This document shows, one piece after another, positions 9,720-19,560 of a DNA stretch of 64,000 bases. This DNA is from Nemertoderma westbladi (taxonomy: Eukaryota; Xenacoelomorpha; Nemertodermatida; Nemertodermatidae), in assembly GCA_032718475.1 (NCBI GenBank), contig JAUCBJ010001187.1, positions 47,554-111,553 on the forward strand, given 5' to 3'. The position numbers were made by a program, and so were the translations under genes. The notes below the pieces were generated by a model. The model did no database searches. It had not been told where the DNA came from and saw nothing but the letters and a program-made list of their open reading frames with translations. Position 1 is the first letter of the stretch. Each line of letters opens with the position of its first letter.

Positions 9720-10940
9720 AACAGCCCGAGTCAGGTAAGTGAGTCCGAACTACATGTCCAATTCAGTGATGTGAACGACACTGACCAATGTTCTGAGATG
9801 GAAGGATTCTATACGGACGAATTCTCCGACGAAAACGAATCCTGTTACCTGATAAATACCGCAGTGTATCGAGCACTTACGTATGAAAAGGACACCGACA
9901 GCGAGCTCCCCCCAACTACTTCTGACCGACAACCACCTTGGAAAGCACCAACTTCCAATGTAGGAATCCGAGAATTTCCCGTAGTGCAGCTAAGGGTCCA
10001 TGGACCTGAAAGGAGTTATATAGTGAACACCCTTCTTGACTCCGGTAGCACAGGAACATTCATCGACAAAGAACTAGCCGAAGACATCTTTGCTGGACAA
10101 CCCAAGTTCCGAACTAAGTTAAACATGTCAGGAATTATGCCGGTTTGGAAATCTACAGTAATCGCAGATTATTATGTAGGTGCGTTGTCCACCCCCCAGG
10201 ATGAACTAGGAGAACACAGCATAAGGTCAGTAAAAATGGTGGCGATAAAGAACTTCGCTACCAGCCAAGTAGAACCTTATAACTGGGATGAGGACGATTT
10301 CACCCAGCAGTTTGATATACCTAGATTCAACACAGATTACCCTGGAGTGCAAATACTCATCGGTCAAAATGCGCATGAAGCGCTCGAGACATTGGAGAAA
10401 CGGCCTGCTCAACTGCAACCACTACAAGCTTATGCGGGAAGAACTAGAGTGGGTTGGTACTTTACTGGCCCTTCCCGTAGAACTCTCATGGAAAGATTAC
10501 CGAAAGATCAGGTATATCAAGTAAGAGAATGGGAAGATGAGAGCAGTGAGTTAGACGATCCAACTGAGGGAAGACCATACTCCTCAGATAATGACGACAT
10601 CAACTCCAATGTAGATCAATGGAGACATTGCCCCGAGACGATTAATCTAGCCGACATCGCCTCCAGAGGAGCAACTCCTCAAGAACTGACAGATACTCCA
10701 GACTGGTTAGGTGAACCCGACTTCCTAAGTAAAGAAGATGAATGGCCTCCCCACCTTAACCCGGCTGAGATTAGACAGGCCAAGGGAGCGGAGAAAGTAA
10801 CACAACCACTCAATCGCCCAGCTGGTCGTTTATGTTTACTGGAAAGAGACCGAAAACTGTCCGGAAACTATGGAAGGCAAGATACTCTTCCCACGACCAC
10901 CTCCCTAATCCAACAAATATCTAGGGACTCCATAACGTAA
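9720..10940 (+). CDS. Protease region and pol stub, in frame with gag after one TGA
   Basis: The Gag frame stays open from 9720 to the stop at 10940, interrupted only by the TGA at 9717-9719; the first ATG after it is at 9771. Residue 90 counted from that ATG lies in LLDSGSTGTFI, the aspartic-protease active-site motif. The following sequence with ILIGQN and TRVGWYFTG matches the Pao peptidase region (DUF1758). From about 10609 the sequence jumps to WRHCPETINLADIASRG and then WPPHLNP, which in intact elements lies after RNase H, just before integrase. Reverse transcriptase and RNase H are therefore deleted, with a junction between about 10525 and 10620. No integrase zinc finger or DDE core follows. 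Expression would need readthrough, splicing or internal initiation. Confidence 0.82.
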   Translation, partial: NSPSQVSESELHVQFSDVNDTDQCSEMEGFYTDEFSDENESCYLINTAVYRALTYEKDTDSELPPTTSDRQPPWKAPTSNVGIREFPVVQLRVHGPERSYIVNTLLDSGSTGTFIDKELAEDIFAGQPKFRTKLNMSGIMPVWKSTVIADYYVGALSTPQDELGEHSIRSVKMVAIKNFATSQVEPYNWDEDDFTQQFDIPRFNTDYPGVQILIGQNAHEALETLEKRPAQLQPLQAYAGRTRVGWYFTGPSRRTLMERLPKDQVYQVREWEDESSELDDPTEGRPYSSDNDDINSNVDQWRHCPETINLADIASRGATPQELTDTPDWLGEPDFLSKEDEWPPHLNPAEIRQAKGAEKVTQPLNRPAGRLCLLERDRKLSGNYGRQDTLPTTTSLIQQISRDSIT

Positions 10941-12576
10941 CAACATACGGAGTGGGTGTGTGACTATATTATTTTATATTTATTTTATTATTTTATATTA
11001 TGTATGTATTATTATGTAATTTTATTATAATCGTTTTCTTTAATTTTATTTAGTCAAATGTTATTTAGCGATTATTTAGTAGATTAGTGCAATATATTAG
11101 TGTTTATTACTTAATTACCTGTATATATTTAGTGCGACGGCGAGAAATAATTCTTTTTCTCTTTCCTTACTGTCCGTATTACATTATAAATACGTGACTA
11201 TACAGTAAGATGAAATCTCCGTACTTATTAAAGTACAATAAAGCTCCTACTATATTTAAGTATTATTGGTAAGCAGAGTATTAGGAATGCAAAATTCAGA
11301 TCCTCGTGTCTCGGCTAAACCAAGCTCTGGGTAGACCTTGGAAACGACTTGCCTCTTCTCACTGACATTGCTTCGTGCGATATTGCTCTCATACCGTATA
11401 TTAAATAATACATATAGTAGCGTGATGTCCCTTTAACAGTAGCGTACTACGCAAATAAATCTGTTAAACCCTTTGACCATCTGTAATTCTAGTCGATTAA
11501 GATATCGTGGCACCCACTGATATACTTGAAAGACAAAATTCTAGAATCAGTGGTTAACGTCCCCAGACTTGTTCTGGAATAAACCGGTGCCCATCCTAAA
11601 TATTAATTATTAATATTTACAAAATCTGTCAAATTTCAGATCCTTTAAAATTCTAGTCGATTAAGATATCGTAGCACTTACCGATACTCTTAAAAGGACA
11701 AATCCCTAGAATCAAGGATCCCAGTCCCCAGACTTGTTCTGGAATAAAATTGTGTCTATTTAATATTAAATAATAAAATTACGGGAATAAATTTAAATTC
11801 ATATTTTAATGAATTTGATAGATTGTTATTTTATACAATTTATAATATTCCCAAAATTCCATTAATTAATAGATCATGGGAGCGGAGATTCACCTATTAA
11901 GTGTATTAGTGTGTGAGAATCTCCAATATAGAGTCAATAGCCGATAAAATTCATAAAATCATATATAGAGATGATATTGACCATTAAAGACTTACTATTA
12001 AATAGCATCCCAGATCTGTATGCATGGGAATTACCCTAATTCTACCGCTAGCTTTCCATACTGTCACCATAGCAACAACCACGCTAGAATTAGAAGCGAG
12101 TTAACAGAACAATAAAAAGCTTGCTCATTGAATAGCATACGGAATAAATAGCACACCGCTAGTATCCAAGGATACATAATAACAACGTGACATTCTGGAA
12201 GGCACTTGACTAACGGACAAATGACCCGAATGTGTGATAGAATGTGTACCATTTGTGACAGTTACGTGGAATTTGTGCGTTTGTAGGTGAATGTTACTAC
12301 TAAGGTGTGTTTACAGTAGCGAGTCGCAATTGTGAAAGTAGCCCTAACTCTCCAGTAAGAACCTGAAGTATATCTAAGCCTTTGGGACGGACGGTGGAGT
12401 GACTTGTACTGGTTGTTGTAGTCGTTGTGCAGCTACGACGTTGGCGATAGGCACATCGGCGAAAGTACACCAGCGCTGAGGATCTCGCACTGTCCGGGCG
12501 CAGAGAGGGGTAGGCAGCGACGCCCGCTCGCCTAAATATAAACTCATTATAATATGGATAAACTTATATAGCAGAT
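10941..12576 (+). other. Noncoding stretch downstream of pol stub
   Basis: About 1.6 kb of AT-rich sequence with many stops in all frames. It holds a 164-bp tandem duplication (11486-11813), with little else recognisable. It may be what remains around the deleted integrase or a spacer for the third region. Confidence 0.6.
11486..11813 (+). repeat. 164-bp tandem duplication
   Basis: ATTCTAGTCGATTAAGATAT occurs at 11486 and 11650. CCCCAGACTTGTTCTGG, which can form a 5-bp stem (CCAGA/TCTGG), occurs in both units at 11561 and 11726. The second copy is moderately diverged and its end is approximate. Confidence 0.75.
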
Positions 12577-13935
12577 ATGATTGAGTTGATAGAAGATGAT
12601 CTTGGTATCAGGGAGCGATATACTCTACCTTTACAAGCATTTGTTGATAGCTTGATACGCGGCGATGCTGGTCCAACTACTACGGAGGACGATGGTCGTT
12701 ATATCTAACCGCCAATGTCCCGGGAGCAACTTGCGCGTGGGTTGTACTGTAGATAATTCACCGCTCGCTATACGCATCGTAATGGTACGTATATGGACTT
12801 CTTAACTACTGGTCATCCTATCGACCTACACGATACGGACGATGTCGATACCGAAAGGGAAATGGTCCTGTTTAAATATCATACCCAGCGGAGTCGGAAC
12901 GATAAATTGAGAATCGAATGCGAAAATTATATTCGAAATCGACTCGAAAGAGAAGACGTTAAAGAACCGGATAAACGCGGTAACTCCAACCTATATTTGG
13001 AATTCTTGAGAGAAACATTGTAAAACCGAATAAATATCACCCGTGTTTCCCCTACAAGACGTGCGTCTTTGGTATTATTGCGATGAATGCCCAAGACCCA
13101 ACCAACAAACGGAAAGACATAAATATCCGTAGAGACGTTGCACTAAACACGGTTTACTCGCTATACTGGCGGGAGTTTCGAGCGAAATTTGTTTGACGTA
13201 TCACCTACGCTCGTTCGATTCAAACGATCCTTAAATAAACCTATGATCAGAGTTTCGGAATACTCGATCAGATCTCATCATTCCCTAGTGAGACCTCAGA
13301 CTCTTGATCCTATTAGTATGACGGATCCTCCCGAGCTGTACTCACTGTTCAAAGATCTAGTGTTACCTGAACAATTAGTTGGTGGCACCCCTGTTGTGGG
13401 CTTCCTAGATATTAGCCCATCCTACCTAGCCGGATTGGGACGCGGACATTTAATATCGCCGTTTAACCCTTACCATCGTCCCGGCTTAACACGATATAAC
13501 CTGTCACCAAAGTGGCGGAGAGCGTTGTACCAAATGAGTTAGACGCTATTCTACAAAGATCAGAAAAGGAACTTACGCTTGTTCAGATAAACGTAAATTG
13601 CACTAGCAAGTCCAAGCGGTAAACAAAGTAACTTTATCTCAGTTCGATCGGGAAATCCAGAATCTCTAAGAAGTTATCGAACTTGGACAACCCTATTCTC
13701 TGCGAGAGTTTTTGGATGAACGTATCCAGCTACGAGCGGAGGAAAATCAGCTCGAGGAGAAGCATATCGAAACGGCGGATACCCCGACCATAATCCTACA
13801 CCTTCTGATGCAATCATATTGCACCCTTCACCCAGGATTTATAGCCCTCCTAGTAAAGTGGCTCCCCCCAAAGAGAAAAGGACTCTTACTAGCCTCAAAA
13901 AACTGCGTAAACGCCGTCCGCGTAAGAAAGGCTAA
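12577..13935 (+). pseudogene. Decayed third coding-like region of the retrotransposon
   Basis: Several protein-like stretches lie in related frames but are broken by stops and shifts. There is an ATG-initiated 43-codon acidic stretch (12577-12708), an acidic/charged stretch (12793-13023), a Cys-containing stretch in the next frame (about 13025-13190, with a CDEC pair and a later C-x2-HG), a 117-residue stretch (13189-13542), a Glu-rich coiled-coil-like stretch (about 13640-13800), and a Lys/Arg-rich tail ending at TAA 13933-13935. Base composition is more GC-rich than its flanks, which supports former coding. I do not recognise the protein. Its place between pol and the 3' LTR is where some elements carry an env-like or captured gene, but no signal peptide or membrane segment is visible. 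Confidence 0.45.
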
Positions 13936-14005
13936 CTGTTTAGAGTATTTTTATATTTTGAGAAACTGTGATTTGTTATATTTTATAGACTTAAATCCCA
14001 TTTTC

Positions 14006-14014
14006 TGGGAGCGG
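14006..14014 (+). other. Possible short polypurine tract before 3' LTR
   Basis: Bases immediately before the TG of the 3' LTR read TGGGAGCGG, mostly purine with one C. A purine run here primes plus-strand synthesis in LTR elements. This one is short, so the call is weak. Confidence 0.35.
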
Positions 14015-15064
14015 TGTAAAGGCTTTTGCGGAATTAGCCGGTTATTTTCCCCGTAAAGTACTCTGTAGTTGGTTTAGCAGGCATAAAAGGCCGTGTCCTT
14101 ACTGTACTGGTGTTTTAGAGGACACAAAAGCCATTTCTTCTGTATGTGTACTTTAGCGGACATAATTAGCAATTCTATGACGCAATACGCCAGATCCTCT
14201 TGAAACAGTGTAGCTACCATGACGACGGCTAACAGCTGATGCTGTACACGTGTAGCTTTTTCTTTGTTCTCTGTTCCTTCTTTGTTCGTCTTTAGCCCAA
14301 CATTAGTAGGCTTAATTATAGAACGTATATCTGTTATCATACCTCACTTAACGAATCATAACATACAAACTAATCATATTGTCAACTACAAACACCGCAT
14401 TTTACTGCTATTTACTGTCGGTTATTCATTATATTTGTTGATGGAATATTATATTTGGAATACTGATAAATAATCAGACACCCCAATCTTCTTGATATAC
14501 TAAAGGTTAGAGAGACCGGTTACATATAACGATTGCGACTTACATTAAGTGGTTTGAAGTGAATCTAATGCTATTTTATAGGCCCTACATGTATTGTCTG
14601 TTGTTCTCTTTATATATGATTAAAATCAGTGAAGGTCGGCAGATTAGTGTGCAGCATTGTGCAGTATTGTGTATGATTGTGACTGATAACAAAGCATCTC
14701 CTAAAGAATGCGCCATATACGTGAATCTATAGCCATCCCGTTGTGTTTAGTTTAAGTCATAACTCTGTTTACATATTTAGAGCGCCACGTCCTAAAGGAA
14801 CTGTTAATATTTCCCGAAAGTGAATAATATTTGTCAGAGATTATATATTACGATCAGTCGAATAATACAGTAGGCCTACCCCGCAATACGGTTAGGCTTC
14901 CGAATCCAGTCTCCCGGGTATATCCAGCGGGTGAATGATCGCGCATAGACTGGCTTCGGCTAATGTAGTGTATCAAATACTTGTCATAGGCTAAAGACGA
15001 TCTATCATCTAAAAGACATCCCAATTTGGCAGGTTAAACTGCTAAAGGTCTGAAAGCGCGAACA
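14015..15064 (+). repeat. 3' long terminal repeat
   Basis: A direct repeat of 2754-3808, starting TGTAAAGG and ending GCGAACA. It lacks the 5-bp ACAGT present in the 5' copy and differs at about six other sites, roughly 99.4% identity by eye. Confidence 0.92.
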
Positions 15065-15069
15065 CCATT
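15065..15069. repeat. Target-site duplication CCATT (right)
   Basis: Matches 2749-2753 exactly. It marks the right insertion boundary, after which intronic sequence resumes. Confidence 0.9.
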
Positions 15070-15689
15070 CAATTCATTCTTCCATTCAATATTATAATAT
15101 TATATTATAAATATTTTACAAATAAATAATAATGACAAACCACTTGAATTCTTTGAAACCCTGACAGAATATTTTTTCTATCCTTGAATTAATTAATAAA
15201 CCAACTCGGATTTAACTGAGTCGTCTGCAACCTGTATTGACAATCCACGAAGCTAAGGAAACTACTTTCACTAAGAAAGATTTTCCTTAGCTGAGATGCT
15301 GTACTCTATACTTGTGTGTGCAGATGGTTCTATCACATTTGAGGCACAGTGACAAACACCTTTCCCCAGTGGCCATTTTTGGACTGATTTGTCTAAAATT
15401 TCACACAGACACTCTCTGACCTATGTGTAACTTTAAAAAAAAATTTTTTTAATTAGGTGATTTTCCGTTTCGAGCAGCACGATTGAAAATCATGAGTACA
15501 TGGTTTTTTTTTTGCCTGTTTTCAAATGTGCAACTTTTCCTCAATTTTCCTTCAATTTGCCGGAAAATCTGGAGACAGACACCCCAGGTCGTGTATGTAA
15601 TGTGGTGTTAATTTTATGGCTGCAGAGGACGATGTGCCCTTCGCGCAGCACGTGAAAAAACTGTCTTTTCTAGAAAAACAATTAACTTT
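15070..15689. other. Intronic sequence, nothing identified
   Basis: AT-rich, with an A9T8 run near 15435-15453 and a T-run near 15505. No open frame or repeat is recognised. It separates the LTR element from LINE debris. Confidence 0.6.
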
Positions 15690-16915
15690 ATTTGACCACT
15701 GTCAGTACTACTACTGCCCTGCCACCAGACAATCAGTATAGTAAGTACAGTAGTTTTTTTTGTCACCATTGTCTACTGGAGATCTCATGGACATTGCCAA
15801 AGAAAGGGTTGAATAATTATAAGGCACTAAGTTCCGACATGGTAGACCCAATGAAGGCACGGGAGGTGATAAATTTAATCAGTCAGCCTATTACTCATAT
15901 AATAACTTTATCGTTGGCCATTGGTAAAGTACCTGAAAAAATGAAAATAGCCAAAATAGTACCGATATTTAAATCCGGAGAAACGACCTTGGTCTCTATC
16001 TATCAGTTATCACGTTTCTTGAAGGACAATGAAATTCTTAAGGATAATAAATTTGGCTTTCAATCTGAATAATCAACAATCGCTGCGCTAACACTCATGC
16101 ACACATATTTGACTAAGGCTGCCGAAAATGCAGATACTACACTGGGTTCTTGGATCTTTCAAAGGCCTTCGATACAGTTAATCGTGATAAATCTTGTTGC
16201 GGAAAACTGGAACAGTATGGGATAAGTGGCCTGCCACTTAAGTGGTTCAAAGATTACCTGTCAAATAGGTTCCAGTTTGTTGACTACCTTGGATCTAATT
16301 CCGATCTGAACGAGAATCTCTTGACGTCCCTCTGGGATCAATTGTAGGGCCAATTTTATTTCTTATTTACATTAATGACATTTCAAATTTAATAAATTTT
16401 ATTTTATTTGCCGATGATACGAGTATTTTTATTTCTGGCAAAAGTATTCAACAGCTTCCACAAATTCTAAATGATGAACTCTTGAAGGTTTCTAACTGGT
16501 TATCATTAAATAAATTATCTCTTAATATTAAAAAAACAAAATATATGATATTACGCCTAAATCAATCTGGTACAAATAAAATATCACTACAAATTGGTGG
16601 ATCACCCATTCAGGAAACAGACCAATTAAAATTTCTTGGTGTTTTCATTAGTAAAAACCTTTCCTGGAAATAATACTTAGGTCATATAAGGTCAAAAATT
16701 GCGAAAAGTTTTTGGCAATCCATATCCGTGTAAGCTTACAAGTCTGTGGGACTACGTATCTCTCATATGCATTACGGTAATTATTTGGGGAAATTGTAAT
16801 CCAATTGAAAATGATACTATTCGCAACCCCTTAATAAAGCTCCAAAAGAAAGCAGTGCGAGTAATTTCCATAAAACCATATCGTTATCCGACAAAATATT
16901 TATTTTTCTATTTAA
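15690..16915 (+). pseudogene. Decayed LINE reverse transcriptase fragment
   Basis: Successive frames give ordered RT motifs of a non-LTR retrotransposon. KIAKIVPIFKSG (about 15943-15980) lies in the fingers region. It is followed by a shortened block where the usual NYRPISLL region is deleted, then KFGFQSE with a stop at 16070. Next come DLSKAFDTVN (about 16150-16185), the catalytic FADDT box at 16407-16421, a KVSNWLSLNKLSLNIKKTKY thumb-like segment (16482-16670), and LIKLQKKAVRVI near 16830. The frame changes at least twice and stops occur, so it is dead. The type is similar to CR1/Rex/Jockey-group elements and may be related to the C-terminal piece at 1-332. A 26-G run closes it. Confidence 0.75.
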
Positions 16916-16941
16916 GGGGGGGGGGGGGGGGGGGGGGGGGG
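16916..16941 (+). repeat. Homopolymer run of 26 G
   Basis: An uninterrupted G tract at the 3' end of the LINE remnant. On the gene's sense (minus) strand it is a C tract. Its length may be uncertain because of sequencing and assembly error. Confidence 0.9.
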
Positions 16942-17105
16942 CATCCCGGAACAAACAAAAAATGATTTGATTCACAATAAGTTATTTTTCTTATTCCTTT
17001 AATTTAACTGTCTTGTGAAGTGACTAATATTTTATAATAGTCCTAGAAATACCAACATATTTAATTCCAACTTTATATTCAACATACATTTTAGTTATAC
17101 TCTAC

Positions 17106-17228
17106 CTTGACAGTTTCTTCCATTTCCTGAGTATCCTTGGTTACAGCTACAACTGAATGAACCATCTGTGTTGGTACAGTCGGCGTTGGCATGGCAATCA
17201 TGAGTGTTAGTGAGGCATTCATTGTCGT
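17106..17228 (-). CDS. Calcium-binding EGF exon
   Basis: A 123-bp phase 1-1 exon. The acceptor is TATTATAG before 17228 and the donor is GTAGAGT at 17105-17099. It encodes six cysteines, with DNEC at the start (Ca-binding consensus) and CTNTDGSFSCSC (hydroxylation consensus). It differs from the exon at 60850 by only two of 123 bases and from that at 62448 by three. One change replaces Asp with His in the NTHDC stretch; the exons at 60850 and 62448 have NTDDC. Intronic sequence just past the donor side (TTTTAGTTATACTCTAC on the plus strand) is also shared. It is separated from its near twin at 60850 by a 43.6-kb intron and from the next exon by 14.4 kb. Confidence 0.9.
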
Positions 17229-17435
17229 CTATAATATATTACATTAAAAATTATTATGCATCCTACCTAGAATTCCGGCCAATTTTATTCACATTTTTAT
17301 GATTTTTTTTTTTACAATAATTAATATGATATATTATATTAACTGTAACGCTATATTAATCATTATGGGACAAACTATTACATATTAGGCACAGATTTTA
17401 TAAAATGAATTAATTAATTAAGTTAGGAATAGAGT

Positions 17436-17787
17436 TCAGGGTCCATTGAAAAGGTCACCCGGTGAGGGACCGCCCGTCGCCATAACAGACACCGCGTTTC
17501 CCACTAGAATGGCCACCAGAATCCGCTGTAGGAGGAAGCGGAGTGAGCGGGGTTCGTGGGTGAACGCGTGCATTCGGGAGCCAACCTCCCGGAGGAAGAC
17601 CGTAGTCTCCGGGCCGGGGCGGCCGAGGGTCTCAAAGGCCAGAGGATGAAAAATGTGGAGGCCCCGCTGCTCCAGCTCGGCGTACGTCGCGCCTTTCCTC
17701 CGCTCTGCCTCCTCAGCTGTGCGCCCGCCGGCGGTGAGGGTCTGTTGGAGGTGGCTGGGGGCGAGGGGGTCGACTACCGTAGCGTCT
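17436..17787 (-). pseudogene. C-terminal fragment of a LINE ORF2 protein
   Basis: A GC-rich island in AT-rich intron. Read on the minus strand, one frame is open for about 117 codons from 17787 to TGA at 17438-17436. It has TVVDPLAPSHL, then RRKGATYAELEQRG, FHPLAFETLG, a short Arg/Glu helix and FLLQRILVAILVGNAVSVM. This order is typical of the end of non-LTR retrotransposon ORF2 proteins in invertebrates (the VDP..., then YAELE, then P-x-AFETLG, then QR...GNA series). Upstream of 17787 the frame is lost, and the fragment is 5'-truncated. Plus-strand frames here are shadows. Confidence 0.7.
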
Positions 17788-18389
17788 CAAGTAAGGCTTC
17801 GTCCCCCGCTCCAAACCTAGAATTAGACCAAAATTGTCTCACAATACAGAGAGTTCCGAGCCACCCATCAGTTAAACTTCAACTCATAATTCTATAGCGA
17901 GCGAGATGTTTTATCAGCATATATAACTCGCATTCACTCCAGTGCCTGGCACAATGGAATGACATGAGAGCTGGTTGCGACTCCCACTCCTATCAGTAGC
18001 TGGCTGTGGTATTGGAGAAATTGATTTGTTGATGAATTTAACTGCAGATTCAGCTTTGGCAAAATAGATCCTCCAACCAAGATCTCCAACCGCATCATCG
18101 ACTGCAGAAGTTTCCTAAGGTGGTTCTGATTTTGTGCTATTCTCCAACTATTGTTGTCCCAGTACTGTAGATAAAGTGGAAATATTTCTATATATATTGT
18201 GGATATCTATAGCAATCTACAAGCAGCTTCTGATGGAGTGGATCAGCTTGTATTCTTAACTTTCTTGAGGGACTTTAATGCCAGTCTCCATCGTTCCTCA
18301 ACTTCGCAACTTAAATAAAGAATTTATTTGGAGTTCTTAGAATACATAGACTGGAGAATATATAGACTATTTGTTATATTGCCATTTCC
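17788..18389. other. Intronic sequence, nothing identified
   Basis: Moderately AT-rich with no convincing frame on either strand beyond the LINE fragment. No repeat structure is seen. Confidence 0.5.
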
Positions 18390-18533
18390 ATGATAGCCGG
18401 TGATAACACCGGTTGTTATGGAATTGGAATTGGCAAAACAACCGATGATAACACCAAGTCAGCTACTGAATGCTTTTTCGACGCCTGTAGTAACGGGTTA
18501 TGTGAATTTTGTTCCAATGCGAGTAGTTTACCT

Positions 18534-18788
18534 GCGAACTTTGTTCCAATAGATGCGAACTTTGTTCCAATAGATGCGAACTTTGTTCCAATAGATGCGA
18601 ACTTTGTTCCAATAGATGCGAACTTTGTTCCAATAGATGTGAACTTTGTTCCAATAGATGCGAACTTTGTTCCAATAGATGTGAACTTTGTTCCAATAGA
18701 TGCGAACTTTGTTCCAATAGATGTGAACTTTGTTCCAATAGATGCGAACTTTGTTCCAATAAATGCGAACTTTGTTCCAATAAATGCA
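18534..18788. repeat. 21-bp minisatellite, about 12 copies
   Basis: The unit GCGAACTTTGTTCCAATAGA plus T is repeated head to tail, with GCG/GTG and ATAGAT/ATAAAT variants. The unit is a multiple of three and has no stop in several frames, so long spurious frames arise: 157 codons on the plus strand with a DANFVPI heptad, and three on the minus strand. GTG variants alternate with GCG in part of the array, suggesting a 42-bp dimer step. Confidence 0.92.
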
Positions 18789-18849
18789 AACAATCAACTA
18801 AAATTATATTTAAAAAATTACCTTTTATATTTCAACAACATAAAAATAA

Positions 18850-19259
18850 ATTTAAACCGATAAACTGATTATGATGGAATGCATAGTGCATACTGTGAAG
18901 GTGAACTACTGTATTGAATATTATTTTATTGTTTTATTGTTATTATTGCAATATCTTGTTATTATGCCGGAATTCTTATGTTAGTCATTAAAATTATTTG
19001 GTTTATCATTTTTTTATTTATTTTTTATCATTAGTTTAATGCTGTTTGAATTCAATTAAAATAAATAATATTGTAATATATTATACAATATTACAAATAT
19101 AACATTGAATGACACTCTAGGAATAGAATTGGTCCTCCAATTCCCAACAATAATAAATTAATTGCTGTGCGGCTTGTGTGAAGGTGAATTAAAAATAAAA
19201 TATATAATGTAACAGAACAGTATGACAATTGTCTCCATGGCAAATGAAATATCAACCGA
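18850..19259. other. AT-rich intronic sequence
   Basis: Runs of T, A and TTATT with no genes. It may belong to the tail of the tRNA-like repeat that follows, but no clear boundary is visible. Confidence 0.4.
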
Positions 19260-19350
19260 CCTTTTTGGGGCTCGAACCTAAGATTCAAGCTTCCCGTTAT
19301 CATCAGCCGGTTATGTGTGTCTAAGACAATTGAGCTACCAGGACGGGTTT
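19260..19350 (-). mobile_element. tRNA-like RNA polymerase III promoter, probable SINE head
   Basis: On the minus strand, TAGCTCAATTGTC (19337-19325) resembles a tRNA A box, 10 of 12 to the consensus. GGTTCGAGCC (about 19278-19269) fits a B box. The boxes are about 59 bp apart, longer than in most tRNAs but possible for a long-variable-arm tRNA or a SINE. The GTCCTGG before the A box would be the acceptor arm but does not pair well with the 3' side. A functional tRNA is unlikely. Confidence 0.45.
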
Positions 19351-19439
19351 AAAATTTATTCGCTATTAAGTGGGCTATCATATTTTGGCCGTTTACTAAT
19401 CATTTGAAGGAATTTAAAAACTGCTCCTTTTCTTCTCTG

Positions 19440-19560
19440 ATAAATAGATCTTCAATGATGCTTATAAGTTCCCCAATTGGCTCCACGATGCTTCTCCACG
19501 TTTACAGAGATTCCATAGCAAGCATTCACTAGTAGTATGTTATATTTGCCCAACTCACAA
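19440..19560. repeat. Intronic block duplicated at 62126-62230
   Basis: AGATCTTCAATGATGCTTAT and GGTTCC/GATTCCATAGCAAGCATTCACTAG-type words are shared, in order and spacing, with 62126-62230. Both blocks lie upstream, in gene orientation, of one of the near-identical EGF exons (17106 and 60850), so they are part of the exon-duplication unit. Confidence 0.75.

Larger units (their letters stand above)
2754..15064 (+). mobile_element. Complete BEL/Pao-type LTR retrotransposon, non-autonomous (gag-protease only)
   Basis: A 12,311-bp element bounded by direct repeats of 1,055 and 1,050 bp that start TG and end CA. It is flanked by a perfect 5-bp target-site duplication, CCATT (2749-2753 and 15065-15069). 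Order: 5' LTR, 2.5-kb leader, Gag, one in-frame TGA, protease region, a stub of the RNase H-to-integrase linker, 1.6 kb of noncoding sequence, a decayed coding-like region, 3' LTR. No reverse transcriptase, RNase H core or integrase is present, so mobility would need help in trans. The LTRs differ by about six substitutions and one 5-bp indel, implying a recent insertion. It lies antisense inside an intron of the EGF gene. The BEL/Pao assignment rests on the Gag zinc-binding pattern and the protease-linker motifs. Confidence 0.9.

Noticed and set aside
12577-13935. Env gene in the third region of the retrotransposon
   Set aside because: No signal peptide, membrane segment or fusion-peptide-like stretch is visible, so I leave it unassigned.
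17446-17897. Plus-strand frames in the GC-rich island
   Set aside because: The minus strand carries a recognisable LINE C-terminus; the plus frames are its shadow.
18416-18797. Minus-strand frames of 89-125 codons over the 21-bp minisatellite
   Set aside because: Repetitive translation of a stop-free tandem repeat.
19260-19350. Functional tRNA gene
   Set aside because: A and B boxes are present but the acceptor arms do not pair and the spacing is long. A SINE head is more likely.
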